From Arthrobacter sp. 31Y (GTDB lineage: Bacteria > Actinomycetota > Actinomycetes > Actinomycetales > Micrococcaceae): 64,000 nt of DNA. The DNA is taken from positions 62,001-126,000 of the forward strand of contig NZ_JAFW01000001.1 of NCBI RefSeq assembly GCF_000526335.1. The letters run 5' to 3'. The position numbers were made by a program, and so were the translations under genes. The notes under the pieces were generated by a model, which was not told the origin of the DNA, did not search any database, and saw only the letters and a list, made by a program, of their open reading frames with translations. Below, piece by piece: positions 28,131 to 36,951 of this stretch (its first letter is position 1; each line of letters begins with the position of its first letter).

Positions 28131-31103
28131 ATGTCCTCCATTTCCGGGTCTTCATCTCCATCAGACCGTTACCAGGCGGCAGCCCAGCGGGCAGCTGAGT
28201 CAAAAACTTACCTCGGCGCATTCGCCCGCTCCTTGGACTTTGAACTGGACGACTTCCAACGGGAAGCGTGCAGGTCCCTCCAGGAGGGACGCGGCGTTTT
28301 GGTAGCAGCCCCCACCGGCGCCGGTAAAACGATCGTAGGCGAGTTCGCGATCTATCTGGCCCTGGAACGGGGACTCAAAGCGTTTTACACGACGCCCATC
28401 AAGGCGTTGAGCAACCAGAAGTACTCGGAACTGGCGGCAAAGTACGGCTCGGCCAACGTCGGCCTGCTGACAGGCGACACCACCATCAACGGCGAAGCTC
28501 CTGTGGTGGTAATGACCACCGAAGTTCTTCGGAACATGTTGTATGCCGATTCTGAAACCCTGGGAGACCTGGGCTTTGTGGTGATGGACGAAGTCCACTA
28601 CCTGGCAGACCGCTTCCGCGGTGCTGTGTGGGAAGAAGTCATCATCCATTTGCCCAGCGAAGTACAAGTCGCCTCGCTGAGTGCAACCGTGTCCAACGCC
28701 GAAGAATTCGGCGCCTGGTTGGACACCGTGCGGGGAGATACTGACGTCATCGTCTCCGAGCACCGACCTGTGCCGCTATGGCAGCACGTCATGGTAGGCC
28801 GGGAAATAGTGGATCTCTTTGCCGGCGACACCACCTTCGACGAAATTGCACCCCAGGCCCCGGGAGCACAGGAAACCGAGGTTCCTGACCTCTCCGATTC
28901 AGAAGAGGTCCTGGCCGAGCCCCCCGCCAACGATCGACGCGTCTCAGCCAAGCGATCGTCGGCGAACACGGCCCGCCAGGCAGTTACCGGCCCCGAATTC
29001 GAGGTCAACCCGGACCTGCTGGCCATGGCCCGCTCGGAGAGCCGGATGAACATGAATGGCCGGTTTGGACACGGCGGCCGGAGCCGACGGCGTCAGGACC
29101 GTTACCGCGATGAGCGGCAACAGTCAGAGCAGCGCAGTCCTGTCCGGAAAGCAAGCCGGCCCCAGGTAATTGAGAGCCTCAGGCGCCAGGATCTCTTGCC
29201 TGCCATCACGTTCATTTTCTCCAGGGCCGGTTGTGACGCGGCCGTAGCACAGTGCGCAGCATCGGGACTTTGGCTGACCACCGAGCAGGAACAGCAGATT
29301 ATTGCCCAGCGTGTGGATGAGGCCAGCCACGAAATTCCTGCGGATGATCTCGATGTCCTCGGATTCTGGGGTTGGCGGGACGGACTCATCAGGGGCTTCG
29401 CCGCCCACCATGCGGGCATGCTCCCAACCTTCAAGGAAGTGGTGGAAAAACTCTTTGCCGATGGCTTGGTCAAGGCTGTCTTTGCCACCGAAACGTTGGC
29501 CTTGGGCGTCAACATGCCCGCACGCTGTGTGGTGCTGGAAAAGCTGGAAAAGTTCAATGGTGAAGCGCACGTCAACATCACTGCGGGGGAGTACACCCAA
29601 CTCACCGGCCGCGCCGGCCGCCGCGGAATCGACGTCGAAGGTCACGCCGTGGTGCTGTGGCAGCCTGGGACAGATCCCGCCGCCGTAGCCGGGCTTGCCT
29701 CCCGACGCACCTACCCTCTGAACTCCAGTTTCCGGCCGACGTACAACATGAGTATCAACCTGATTGCCCAGTTCGGACGGGTCCGGGCCCGTGAAATCCT
29801 TGAATCTTCTTTCGCGCAGTTCCAAGCTGACCGTTCCGTCGTGGGCCTTGCCCGGCAGGTCCGTGGGCGTGAGGAGTCCCTGGCAGGCTACGCCAAATCC
29901 ATGCAATGCCATTTGGGGGACTTCACAGAGTATGGAAAACTCCGTCGTGAACTCAGCGATGCTGAAAATTTCGCAGCCCGCGACCGCCAACGCGCCCGGA
30001 AGTCCCATGTTGCGGATTCCCTTACGCGGTTGATCCCCGGCGATGTGATCAGCATTTACAGCGGCCGGCTGGCAGGACACGCCGTGGTGCTGGAGGTGGA
30101 TCGCAACGCCCGGGAACCGCGGTCCTCGGTGCTCACCTCTGACAACCAGCTGCGACGCATCGGCGTCCATGACCTCGATGGTCCGGTGTCACCGGTAACG
30201 CGCATCCGTATTCCGAAGTCCTTCAACGCCAAAGTTCCCAAAGCACGCCGGGACCTTGCTTCGTCCATGCGGCACGCTATCAGCGAAGATGCTCCCAATA
30301 GTCGCAACAACAGCAGGCACGAGGACTTCGGCCTCGGGGCTCGCCTGCCGGATCAGGAAAAGAAGATCGCGGACCTTCGGCGGGCACTGCGCGCGCATCC
30401 TTGCCACGGCTGCAGCGAACGCGAGGACCATGCGCGATGGTCGGAGCGTTGGTGGAAGCTGCGTAGGGAGACCGACGGCCTGGTCCGGCAAATTCAAAGC
30501 AGGACCAACACCATTGCCAAGACGTTCGACCGCGTCTGCGATGTTCTCTCGGTTTACGGCTACCTGGAAACCGACGACGCCGGACACGTCACCATCAGCG
30601 CCGACGGGCAAAGGCTACGCCGGATCTATGGCGAGAAAGATCTGCTCATCTCCCAGACTGTGCGGCGCGGCGCCATCAATGATCTCGACGCCGCTGAATT
30701 GGCCTCGCTGGCGAGCACCTTGGTGTATCAAGCCAAACGGGAAGACCGGGGGCTGCGGCCCAAGATGCCTTCCGTTTCCTTGGAATCGGCTGTAGACATC
30801 GTCATCCGCGAATGGTCCCAACTGGAAGATACCGAGGAACGCAACAGATTGCCTTTGACCGGTGAACCGGAGCTGGGACTCGTGTGGCCCATGTACAAGT
30901 GGGCCAGGGGGCGCCACCTTCAGGACGTGCTCAGCGGAACCGACCTCGCGGCCGGGGACTTTGTTCGGTGGGCCAAGCAAGTGGTGGACCTCCTCGACCA
31001 GCTGGCCAAGATCCCGCAACTGGACCCACGTTTGGTGCGTGCGTGCCGGGAATCCATTGATTTGGTCCGTCGCGGCGTGGTGGCGTACTCCACCGTGGCT
31101 TAG
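28131..31103 (+). CDS. helY: Ski2-like DEAD/DEAH RNA helicase HelY
   Basis: 990 aa. FQREACRSLQEGRGVLVAAPTGAGKT is the Q-motif/Walker A region; DEVHYLADRFRG is the DEVH box; LSATVSN is motif III; the second RecA domain has FIFSRAGCD, FATETLALGVNMPAR and QLTGRAGRRG (motif VI). An Arg/Ser-rich insert of about 100 residues separates the RecA domains (around 240-345). The C-terminal half is the Ski2/Mtr4-type helical bundle. Mycobacterial HelY is the known homologue; it probably unwinds structured RNA for decay. Co-directional with tatC. Confidence 0.9.
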   Translation: MSSISGSSSPSDRYQAAAQRAAESKTYLGAFARSLDFELDDFQREACRSLQEGRGVLVAAPTGAGKTIVGEFAIYLALERGLKAFYTTPIKALSNQKYSELAAKYGSANVGLLTGDTTINGEAPVVVMTTEVLRNMLYADSETLGDLGFVVMDEVHYLADRFRGAVWEEVIIHLPSEVQVASLSATVSNAEEFGAWLDTVRGDTDVIVSEHRPVPLWQHVMVGREIVDLFAGDTTFDEIAPQAPGAQETEVPDLSDSEEVLAEPPANDRRVSAKRSSANTARQAVTGPEFEVNPDLLAMARSESRMNMNGRFGHGGRSRRRQDRYRDERQQSEQRSPVRKASRPQVIESLRRQDLLPAITFIFSRAGCDAAVAQCAASGLWLTTEQEQQIIAQRVDEASHEIPADDLDVLGFWGWRDGLIRGFAAHHAGMLPTFKEVVEKLFADGLVKAVFATETLALGVNMPARCVVLEKLEKFNGEAHVNITAGEYTQLTGRAGRRGIDVEGHAVVLWQPGTDPAAVAGLASRRTYPLNSSFRPTYNMSINLIAQFGRVRAREILESSFAQFQADRSVVGLARQVRGREESLAGYAKSMQCHLGDFTEYGKLRRELSDAENFAARDRQRARKSHVADSLTRLIPGDVISIYSGRLAGHAVVLEVDRNAREPRSSVLTSDNQLRRIGVHDLDGPVSPVTRIRIPKSFNAKVPKARRDLASSMRHAISEDAPNSRNNSRHEDFGLGARLPDQEKKIADLRRALRAHPCHGCSEREDHARWSERWWKLRRETDGLVRQIQSRTNTIAKTFDRVCDVLSVYGYLETDDAGHVTISADGQRLRRIYGEKDLLISQTVRRGAINDLDAAELASLASTLVYQAKREDRGLRPKMPSVSLESAVDIVIREWSQLEDTEERNRLPLTGEPELGLVWPMYKWARGRHLQDVLSGTDLAAGDFVRWAKQVVDLLDQLAKIPQLDPRLVRACRESIDLVRRGVVAYSTVA

Positions 31104-31151
31104 GCCGTCCCTTCCCAGATACATAGTTTTCAACGCTCAGGAGCACAACGC

Positions 31152-32810
31152 ATGAACCAGCCAGGCGCGCAAGCCGGCCCGGACCGCAACACCACAGACC
31201 GCAAGGTCACGATGTACCGCAATGGTTCGATCTATACCGCGGCAGATCCCTTTGCCACAGCCGTGGTGGTGGACGGCGATACCGTAGCCTGGGTTGGCTC
31301 CGAGCAGGCAGCCTCCTCCATAGCCGACTCCTCCATGGAAATCATCGACCTTAAGGGAGCCCTCTTGGCCCCGGGCTTCGTCGACTCTCATGCGCACCTG
31401 ACTGAGACGGGCCTTGCCCTGTCCGGGCTGCAGCTCGCCGGGGTACGTTCGGCCAAGGAGTTGCTCGACGCCGTTGCCTCCGCCGGTGGCGCTGGCGCAG
31501 TTCTGGGCCACGGTTGGGATGAAACCATGTGGAACGATCCCACGCTCCCTACCTTGGAAGAGATCGAAAGGGCAGCTGCCGGACGGCACGTCTACCTCTC
31601 ACGCATCGACGTCCATTCGGCCCTCGTCTCATCCTCGCTTGCCGCGGCAGCAGGATTGAACAACCTCGACGGATTTTCCGGGGAAGCCCGCGTGGTCCGG
31701 GCAGCACATACGGCCGCCCGCTTGACTGCCCGGAATTTCAACGAGCCCGAACGGCGAAGCTACCAGGCAGCGGCCCTGCAGGAGGCCGCGTCACATGGCT
31801 ACGTTGCCATCGCCGAGATGTCCGCGCCACATATTTGCGGTCCTGAGGACCTGAGGATGGCCGCGTCCTGGAACGAGGACCTGTACACGCCAGAGGTTCT
31901 ACCGTACTGGGGCGAGCTCGCCACCTCACAGGAGCACGCACAAGCCATTCTGGACGGCCTGGGCACCAAGGTCCTGGGCCTTGCTGGCGATCTCAACATG
32001 GACGGTTCGATCGGGTCCCGAACGGCGGCCCTCATGGACGACTACTCCGATGCACAGGGCCAACGCGGCAGTTTGTACCTTTCGGTGGACGACGCCGCCA
32101 AACATCTTGTTGCCACGTCCTTGCTGGGAGCACAGGCTGGCTTCCATGTCATAGGCGACGCAGGCTTGGCCGCCGTGCTGGACGCCTTTGATGCAGCAGC
32201 CACCGAGGTGGGGGAGCAACGTATCCGGGCAGCCGGCCATCGCCTTGAGCACGTGGAAATGGCTGACCAGTCCGCCATCGACCGCCTGGCCAAGTACTCC
32301 GTCTCGGTCAGTGTTCAGCCTGGCTTCGACGCCGCGTGGGGTGCGGCAGGTGGTCTCTACGAACACCGTTTGGGTGGCCGTAGCCAGGCAATGAACCCCT
32401 TCGCTTCCTTCTACGCGAGCGGCGTGCCGATAGCCTTCGGAAGCGACAGCCCGGTAACGCCTCTCCGCCCGTGGTCGAGTGTGCGGGCCTGCTTGGAGCA
32501 CAGCAACCCGGAACAGCGAATATCAGCTCGTGCGGCGTTCCTGGGGCACACGCGTGCGGGGTGGCGGGCCACCAAGCACCGCAATCCCCTGATGGGGCAA
32601 TTAGTCCCGGGCGCTCCGGCAAGTTTCGCCGTGTGGGAGGTGGACGAACTGATGGTCCAGGTAGCTGATAGCCGGGTTCAGTCCTGGAGCACGGATCCCC
32701 GTGCGCGGACGCCACTTTTGCCGGCCCTTGACACCGGCAGCGACCCCCGTTGCCTACAGACGGTACGCGAGGGACACGAGTTGTTCGCTCACGAATCATT
32801 GAGGGTCTAA
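31152..32810 (+). CDS. YtcJ-like metal-dependent amidohydrolase
   Basis: 552 aa. Amidohydrolase superfamily: APGFVDSHAHL gives the HxH metal motif near residue 80; further ligands lie in HVIGDAG (His) and HRLEHVEM (His); GSDSPVTPLRPW supplies the final metal Asp. An N-terminal beta-sandwich strand YRNGSIYTAADPFATAVVVDGD is typical of the YtcJ/DUF-like subgroup, which hydrolyses amides such as N-substituted formamides. The actual substrate cannot be inferred. It stands alone between helY and the mannosyltransferase gene. Confidence 0.85.
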   Translation: MNQPGAQAGPDRNTTDRKVTMYRNGSIYTAADPFATAVVVDGDTVAWVGSEQAASSIADSSMEIIDLKGALLAPGFVDSHAHLTETGLALSGLQLAGVRSAKELLDAVASAGGAGAVLGHGWDETMWNDPTLPTLEEIERAAAGRHVYLSRIDVHSALVSSSLAAAAGLNNLDGFSGEARVVRAAHTAARLTARNFNEPERRSYQAAALQEAASHGYVAIAEMSAPHICGPEDLRMAASWNEDLYTPEVLPYWGELATSQEHAQAILDGLGTKVLGLAGDLNMDGSIGSRTAALMDDYSDAQGQRGSLYLSVDDAAKHLVATSLLGAQAGFHVIGDAGLAAVLDAFDAAATEVGEQRIRAAGHRLEHVEMADQSAIDRLAKYSVSVSVQPGFDAAWGAAGGLYEHRLGGRSQAMNPFASFYASGVPIAFGSDSPVTPLRPWSSVRACLEHSNPEQRISARAAFLGHTRAGWRATKHRNPLMGQLVPGAPASFAVWEVDELMVQVADSRVQSWSTDPRARTPLLPALDTGSDPRCLQTVREGHELFAHESLRV

Positions 32811-32878
32811 TGCAAGCGGCCGCGAGCCATGTGATGTGACTGCGACCACAGCCGCCAAATGCTTCGCTGCCGTCGTCC

Positions 32879-32884
32879 TATAAT
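32879..32884 (+). promoter_or_regulatory. Possible -10 element upstream of polyprenol mannosyltransferase gene
   Basis: A perfect TATAAT stands 75 bases upstream of the start at 32959, inside a 148-base gap after the amidohydrolase gene. No good -35 hexamer was seen 16-18 bases further up, so strength is uncertain. Rest of the gap (32811-32958) shows no gene and no clear terminator. Confidence 0.4.
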
Positions 32885-32958
32885 GGAGAGTTGCGCCAGA
32901 ATGCCAGCCGCCAGGCTGCTCCGGCACACTGACCGCTCCATCAAGGAAAGGCCTCTTC

Positions 32959-33702
32959 TTGCGTGTCCTGACGATCATTCCCACTTACAACGAGCTGGAA
33001 TCACTCCCCGTGACATTGGGACGGCTGCGCGCAGCGGTGCCGCACTCCGATGTCCTGGTGGTGGACGACAACAGTCCAGACGGCACGGGAAAGCTGGCCG
33101 ACGACTTCGCCGCAGAGGACAGCCAAGTACATGTCCTTCACCGCAAGGGGAAGGAAGGCCTCGGCGCTGCCTACATCGCAGGTTTCAAGTGGGGACTGGC
33201 CGCAGGCTATGACGTCTTGGTGGAAATGGACGCCGATGGCTCTCACAAGCCGGAGCAGTTGCCCCTTCTCCTTGATGCCGTGGAGGCCGGGGCAGATCTC
33301 GCCATGGGCTCCCGATGGGTTCCGGGTGGCAGCGTGGTCAACTGGCCGCTATACCGCCAGGCGATTTCCCGCATCGGCAGCACCTACGCCCGCATCATGC
33401 TGGGCGTCAAGATCAAGGACGTCACCGGGGGCTACCGCGCCTTCCGCCGCAGCACGCTGGAGGCTTTGAACCTGGACGAGGTGGAGTCGGTTGGTTACGG
33501 CTTCCAGGTTGACCTGGCGTGGCGCGTGGCCAAACTTGGGCTCCGCATCGAAGAGCGCCCCATCACGTTCGTCGAGCGCGAGCTCGGGGCATCCAAGATG
33601 AGCGGCAACATTGTGGTTGAGGCCATGATTAACGTCACCAAGTGGGGACTCGCGGCGCGCTGGGCCAAGCTCACCCACAAGTCACCGGCAGCAGCCAAAT
33701 AA
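32959..33702 (+). CDS. Polyprenol-phosphate mannosyltransferase (Ppm1/DPM1-like)
   Basis: 247 aa, TTG start after GGAAAGG. GT2 family: VLTIIPTYNELESLP, LVVDDNSPDGTG, EMDADGSHKPEQLP (metal-binding DAD) and VTGGYRAFRRSTLEAL, with the C-terminal RPITFVERELGASKMS acceptor region. It transfers mannose from GDP-mannose to polyprenol phosphate, the donor for lipoglycan and glycoprotein mannosylation outside the membrane. There is no fused Lnt-like acyltransferase domain of the kind in mycobacterial Ppm1. A strong terminator follows. Confidence 0.88.
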   Translation: MRVLTIIPTYNELESLPVTLGRLRAAVPHSDVLVVDDNSPDGTGKLADDFAAEDSQVHVLHRKGKEGLGAAYIAGFKWGLAAGYDVLVEMDADGSHKPEQLPLLLDAVEAGADLAMGSRWVPGGSVVNWPLYRQAISRIGSTYARIMLGVKIKDVTGGYRAFRRSTLEALNLDEVESVGYGFQVDLAWRVAKLGLRIEERPITFVERELGASKMSGNIVVEAMINVTKWGLAARWAKLTHKSPAAAK

Positions 33703-33742
33703 CTCGACGCCTTCAGCGCAACTTCGCGCGTTCAGTACACAG

Positions 33743-33787
33743 AAAGGCCGGGTCCGGCTCCCAAGAGGGAAGCCGGACCCGGCCTTT
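33743..33787. terminator. Perfect 17-bp hairpin between mannosyltransferase gene and rbpA
   Basis: AAAGGCCGGGTCCGGCT at 33743-33759 pairs exactly with its complement at 33771-33787 around an 11-base loop. AAA on one side and TTT on the other give a short U-run in both directions, fitting a bidirectional intrinsic terminator between the convergent genes. Confidence 0.9.
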
Positions 33788-33824
33788 TCGCTAAGACGAT
33801 GCCAGTCTGTACGTCGACGGCCGA

Positions 33825-34172
33825 CTACGCGGAGCGGCGCTCCCCGCGGCGCTCACGCAGGATGTTCAGACGATCCTCAAGAATCTGTTCCAGCTCGGGA
33901 AGGCTGCGGCGTTCCAAGAGCATGTCCCAGTGGGTGCGGACGGCTTTCTCGTTGGCATCCACGGGACGCTCGCCATCAACCAGCAGCGCTTCCTTGCCAG
34001 TCTTGGATACCCAAACGGGGGGAATTTCGGCTTCTGAGGAGAAGGTCACGAAGACCTGCTCGCCATCCTCACAACGGTACTCGACCCGCTGGCGCGGTGC
34101 CGGTTCAACGCCGGATTCTGTTTCCATGCTTTGGGCGCCAAGACGCATACCCCGCAGGCTGCGATCGCTCAT
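33825..34172 (-). CDS. rbpA: RNA polymerase-binding protein RbpA
   Basis: 115 aa. MSDRSLRGMRLGAQSMETE is the N-terminal tail with the basic linker to promoter DNA; then a small beta core (VEYRCEDGEQVFVTFSSEAEIP) and the sigma-interacting domain with RTHWDMLLERRSLPELEQILEDRL. It binds group-1/2 sigma factors and stabilises open complexes in actinobacteria. The Streptomyces-type zinc cysteines (WxCxxC) are replaced by WVSKTG here, so this is the zinc-free form like that of mycobacteria. It has its own promoter and a ~155-base leader. Confidence 0.93.
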   Translation of the reverse strand: MSDRSLRGMRLGAQSMETESGVEPAPRQRVEYRCEDGEQVFVTFSSEAEIPPVWVSKTGKEALLVDGERPVDANEKAVRTHWDMLLERRSLPELEQILEDRLNILRERRGERRSA

Positions 34173-34260
34173 GATTACTCCCTCTGTCTGTTCGCGGAGC
34201 AGGAACCCCGCGCTAGCCGTAAGCCGTTTTCACGATCCTTACGGACTACTTCTGCACACC

Positions 34261-34278
34261 TTGCATCACTAATTGCAA
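34261..34278. repeat. Short inverted repeat in the rbpA leader
   Basis: TTGCATCACTAATTGCAA contains a five-base palindromic pair TTGCA/TGCAA separated by eight bases. It lies between the inferred rbpA transcription start near 34327 and the start codon. It may be an operator half-site pair or coincidence; no matching family motif was recognised. Confidence 0.3.
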
Positions 34279-34333
34279 CGCCTGGCCAAGCTTTAATGTT
34301 CCATCCACGCTGAACCAGCCGGACAAATATCCC

Positions 34334-34363
34334 ATTATACGCGGATACTTGCCTACTACTCAA
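34334..34363 (-). promoter_or_regulatory. Sigma-A-type promoter of rbpA
   Basis: Reading the minus strand, TTGAGT (34363-34358) and a perfect TATAAT (34339-34334) are separated by 18 bases. Start of transcription would be near 34327, giving an untranslated leader of about 155 bases before the ATG at 34172. It sits between the SPFH-gene terminator and rbpA. Confidence 0.65.
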
Positions 34364-34380
34364 AAGAAGGAACAAACAAC

Positions 34381-34409
34381 GAGCGGCCAGCCTGGTTGGC
34401 TGACCGCTC
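34381..34409 (-). terminator. Terminator of the SPFH gene
   Basis: GAGCGGCCAGCC pairs with GGCTGACCGCTC with one mismatch around a five-base loop. On the minus strand it is followed by a GTTGTTTGTT tract. It begins 19 bases after the SPFH stop. Confidence 0.7.
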
Positions 34410-34428
34410 GGAGGCTCTGTGCTGCGCT

Positions 34429-35406
34429 TTATTCAGCGGGCCGTGGCTGGTGGGGTGTTCCCGCCGGCTCAGACGACTTGGTCTCATCCGAGCCGCCGAA
34501 GAGACCAGCGGGGGAGTCCCCGTTGTTACCTCCGAGCGCGCCGCCGATGCCTTTGAGTGCCTCGCCGACTTCGCTGGGAATGATCCAGAGCTTGTTTGAG
34601 CTTCCCTCTGCGATCTTCGGGAGGGTTTGCAAGTACTGGTAGGCCAGGAGCTTTTGGTCCGGGTTGCCCTTGTGGATGGCATCGAAGACCTTCTGAATGG
34701 CTTGGGCTTCACCGTCTGCCCTCAGAATGGCCGCCTTGGCGTCACCCTCAGCTGCAAGGATGGCAGCTTGACGCTGGCCTTCAGCGGTGAGGATCTGCGA
34801 CTGCTTGGTGCCCTCAGCGGTCAGGATGGCTGCACGGCGATCCCGCTCTGCGCGCATCTGCTTTTCCATGGAGTCCTGAATCGAGTGGGGCGGATCAATC
34901 GCCTTCAGCTCCACGCGGGACACACGGATTCCCCAACGACCCGTTGCTTCGTCAAGGACGCCGCGCAGCTGGCCGTTGATCTGGTCACGGGATGTCAGGG
35001 CTTCTTCAAGGTTGAGCCCACCCACTACGTTGCGAAGCGTAGTGGTGGTCAACTGCTCCACGGCCTGAATGTAGTTGGCGATCTCGTAGGTTGCGGCCCT
35101 GGGATCGGTCACTTGGAAGTAGACAACGGTGTCAATCGAGACCACCAGGTTGTCCTCGGTAATGACCGGCTGAGGCGGGAAGGACACCACTTGTTCGCGC
35201 AGGTCGAGCAACGGCAGGAGCCTGTCGACGAACGGGATCAGGATGGTTAGTCCCGGGTTGAGTGTCCGCTGGTACTTGCCCAGGCGTTCAACGACGCCGG
35301 CACGTGCCTGCGGGATGATCCTCACCGAACGGACCAACACGATGATGACAAAAATGACGAGAACAATCAGCACAATTGCTGCTGCTGTTCCTCCTAAGCC
35401 GTCCAT
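34429..35406 (-). CDS. SPFH/Band-7 membrane protein (stomatin/QmcA-like)
   Basis: 325 aa. One N-terminal membrane helix (about 9-25), then the SPFH domain: IIPQARAGVVERLGKYQRTLNPGL, VSIDTVVYFQVTDP and LRNVVGGLNLEEALTSRDQIN. A long coiled-coil region follows with repeated AEG motifs (AILTAEGTKQSQILTAEGQRQAAILAAEGDAKAAIL), which drives ring-like oligomers. Its usual genetic partner, an NfeD protein, is next on the same strand. Such pairs organise membrane domains and modulate proteases; the client here is not known. Confidence 0.9.
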   Translation of the reverse strand: MDGLGGTAAAIVLIVLVIFVIIVLVRSVRIIPQARAGVVERLGKYQRTLNPGLTILIPFVDRLLPLLDLREQVVSFPPQPVITEDNLVVSIDTVVYFQVTDPRAATYEIANYIQAVEQLTTTTLRNVVGGLNLEEALTSRDQINGQLRGVLDEATGRWGIRVSRVELKAIDPPHSIQDSMEKQMRAERDRRAAILTAEGTKQSQILTAEGQRQAAILAAEGDAKAAILRADGEAQAIQKVFDAIHKGNPDQKLLAYQYLQTLPKIAEGSSNKLWIIPSEVGEALKGIGGALGGNNGDSPAGLFGGSDETKSSEPAGTPHQPRPAE

Positions 35407-35498
35407 ACATCTCCTTCATTCCCCAATTGCGTGGTTTGATGCGGCTGAACGCGGGCAGGCTGCCCGCACCGGCAACCGCTGAAATTCAAGGGCGCGCC

Positions 35499-35960
35499 TT
35501 AGCGCGGGCTGTTCTCGGCAGGCGAGGCCACAACCGCCGTCGCGCCTTCGATTCTGGTGACCTGGACTGTTGCACCGGCGTCGAGGACACCGGCCGTGCT
35601 GCGGGCGCTCCACACGTCGCCGCCGATCTTGACCAACCCACTGGTTCCGCTCACGGCTTCAATGACGAGGGCGGACTGACCGATAAGCCGGTCGATATTG
35701 CTGCGCTGTTCCGCTGGCCCCTTATGCAGGTGCTTCATGGCGACTGGGCGGACAAAGACGATCATCAGGAGGGAGACCACGGAGAAGATGACGATTTGGA
35801 GCCAGAAATCGGCCCCGGCAAAGTCAGCGATCAGTCCGGCCAGGGCTCCACCGCCCAGCATGATGAAGAAGAGGTCGAGAGTAAGCATCTCCACCACTGC
35901 GAACGCGAGGAAGACCGTGAGCCAGAGTGCCCACCAATTTTCGCCGAGCCATTCGAACAT
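35499..35960 (-). CDS. NfeD-family membrane protein
   Basis: 153 aa. The ATG at 35960 has GGGGGAAAAG directly upstream, so the longer reading is dismissed. Two or three membrane helices (WLTVFLAFAVVEMLTLDLFFIMLGG and IVIFSVVSLLMIVFVRP), then a C-terminal OB-fold (LIGQSALVIEAVSGTSGLVKIGGDVWSARS). This is the short NfeD form without the ClpP-like protease domain. It is predicted to work with the downstream SPFH protein; 92 bases separate the two genes. Confidence 0.88.
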   Translation of the reverse strand: MFEWLGENWWALWLTVFLAFAVVEMLTLDLFFIMLGGGALAGLIADFAGADFWLQIVIFSVVSLLMIVFVRPVAMKHLHKGPAEQRSNIDRLIGQSALVIEAVSGTSGLVKIGGDVWSARSTAGVLDAGATVQVTRIEGATAVVASPAENSPR

Positions 35961-36040
35961 CTTTTCCCCCTTGGTCCCGGATCCCGCGAGCGGGATCACA
36001 GTCACTGTTCCTCCATCCTAGCCCGACGTTCCGTCCCACG

Positions 36041-36883
36041 TCAGGACACAGCGAATTCGCTGATCCGGAACTTCGCGGTGGCGGCCACTGGACCCTCCAG
36101 CGTGGCCAACTCCGCCAACTCTCCACGCTGCAGGTGGTGTCCGGCCGGACCCATGTAGGCGAGGTCGGCAACCTCCGAACCCGTCAACGTCAGGGGAAGG
36201 TCAAGGCTCTGGCTTGTGCCGGAGTCGAAGTATTCCCGCATCGAGTCCACCAGCCGGTCCTCTTTGCCCTCTTCAATGCCGAGCATGCCTGTCCGGGCCG
36301 CGATCTCGGCAAGATGGCCCGGCCGGGGCGTCACAACGATCAACGATCCGCCGGGTCGAAGTACCCGGGCGAACTCGGCGGGGTTTCGCGGGGCGAAGAC
36401 TACTGTGACCACATCTGCGGTGTTATCCGACATCGGCAGCGGGCGCCATATGTCCCATACAAGGTTGGCGGCCTGCGGGTTGAGCCGGGCGGCGCGCCTC
36501 AGCGCGAATTTGGAGATGTCCAGGCCAATTCCCGTTGCACCGGACCTCTCAAGGACCGCTTGCAGGTAGTGGCCTGTGCCGGTTCCGGCGTCGAGAACCA
36601 GGGCGTTGTGGCGCTGAAGTGATCCGGCAGCTGCGTCTGCAACGGTGCGGGCGAGGGCGGAGTAATGCCCGGCGTCCAGGAACCTGTAACGGGCGGCCAC
36701 CATGTCTGCCGAGTCTGCTTCGAAGACCGTACCTTTGCCCGTCAACAGGTTGAAGTAGCCCTGTTTGGCGGCGTCGAACAGATGCCCGGCCTCACAGGCA
36801 AGTGTCTGCTGCCGACTTTCCCTGAGCTGAAGCGCCCCTTGGCAAACAGGACAACGGAGGGCAGCAACGGCATCGGGCAACAT
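36041..36883 (-). CDS. RlmA/TlrB-like 23S rRNA (guanine-N1) methyltransferase
   Basis: 280 aa. N-terminal zinc finger: CPVC at about 11-14 with CEAGH further on, then the GYFNLLTG segment. The SAM-binding domain has LVLDAGTGTGHYL, and FAPRNPAEFARVLRPGGSLIVVTP matches the RlmA family. RlmA(I) methylates G745 and TlrB methylates G748 of 23S rRNA helix 35; TlrB confers tylosin resistance in Streptomyces fradiae. Which position applies here cannot be told. Divergent from the S9 peptidase gene. Confidence 0.85.
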   Translation of the reverse strand: MLPDAVAALRCPVCQGALQLRESRQQTLACEAGHLFDAAKQGYFNLLTGKGTVFEADSADMVAARYRFLDAGHYSALARTVADAAAGSLQRHNALVLDAGTGTGHYLQAVLERSGATGIGLDISKFALRRAARLNPQAANLVWDIWRPLPMSDNTADVVTVVFAPRNPAEFARVLRPGGSLIVVTPRPGHLAEIAARTGMLGIEEGKEDRLVDSMREYFDSGTSQSLDLPLTLTGSEVADLAYMGPAGHHLQRGELAELATLEGPVAATAKFRISEFAVS

Positions 36884-36951
36884 GGCTCCAATCCTACGGC
36901 GGACGGAGTGTCTGGTGACGGGTGATGAACTGCCGGGCTAGGCTCACCATC

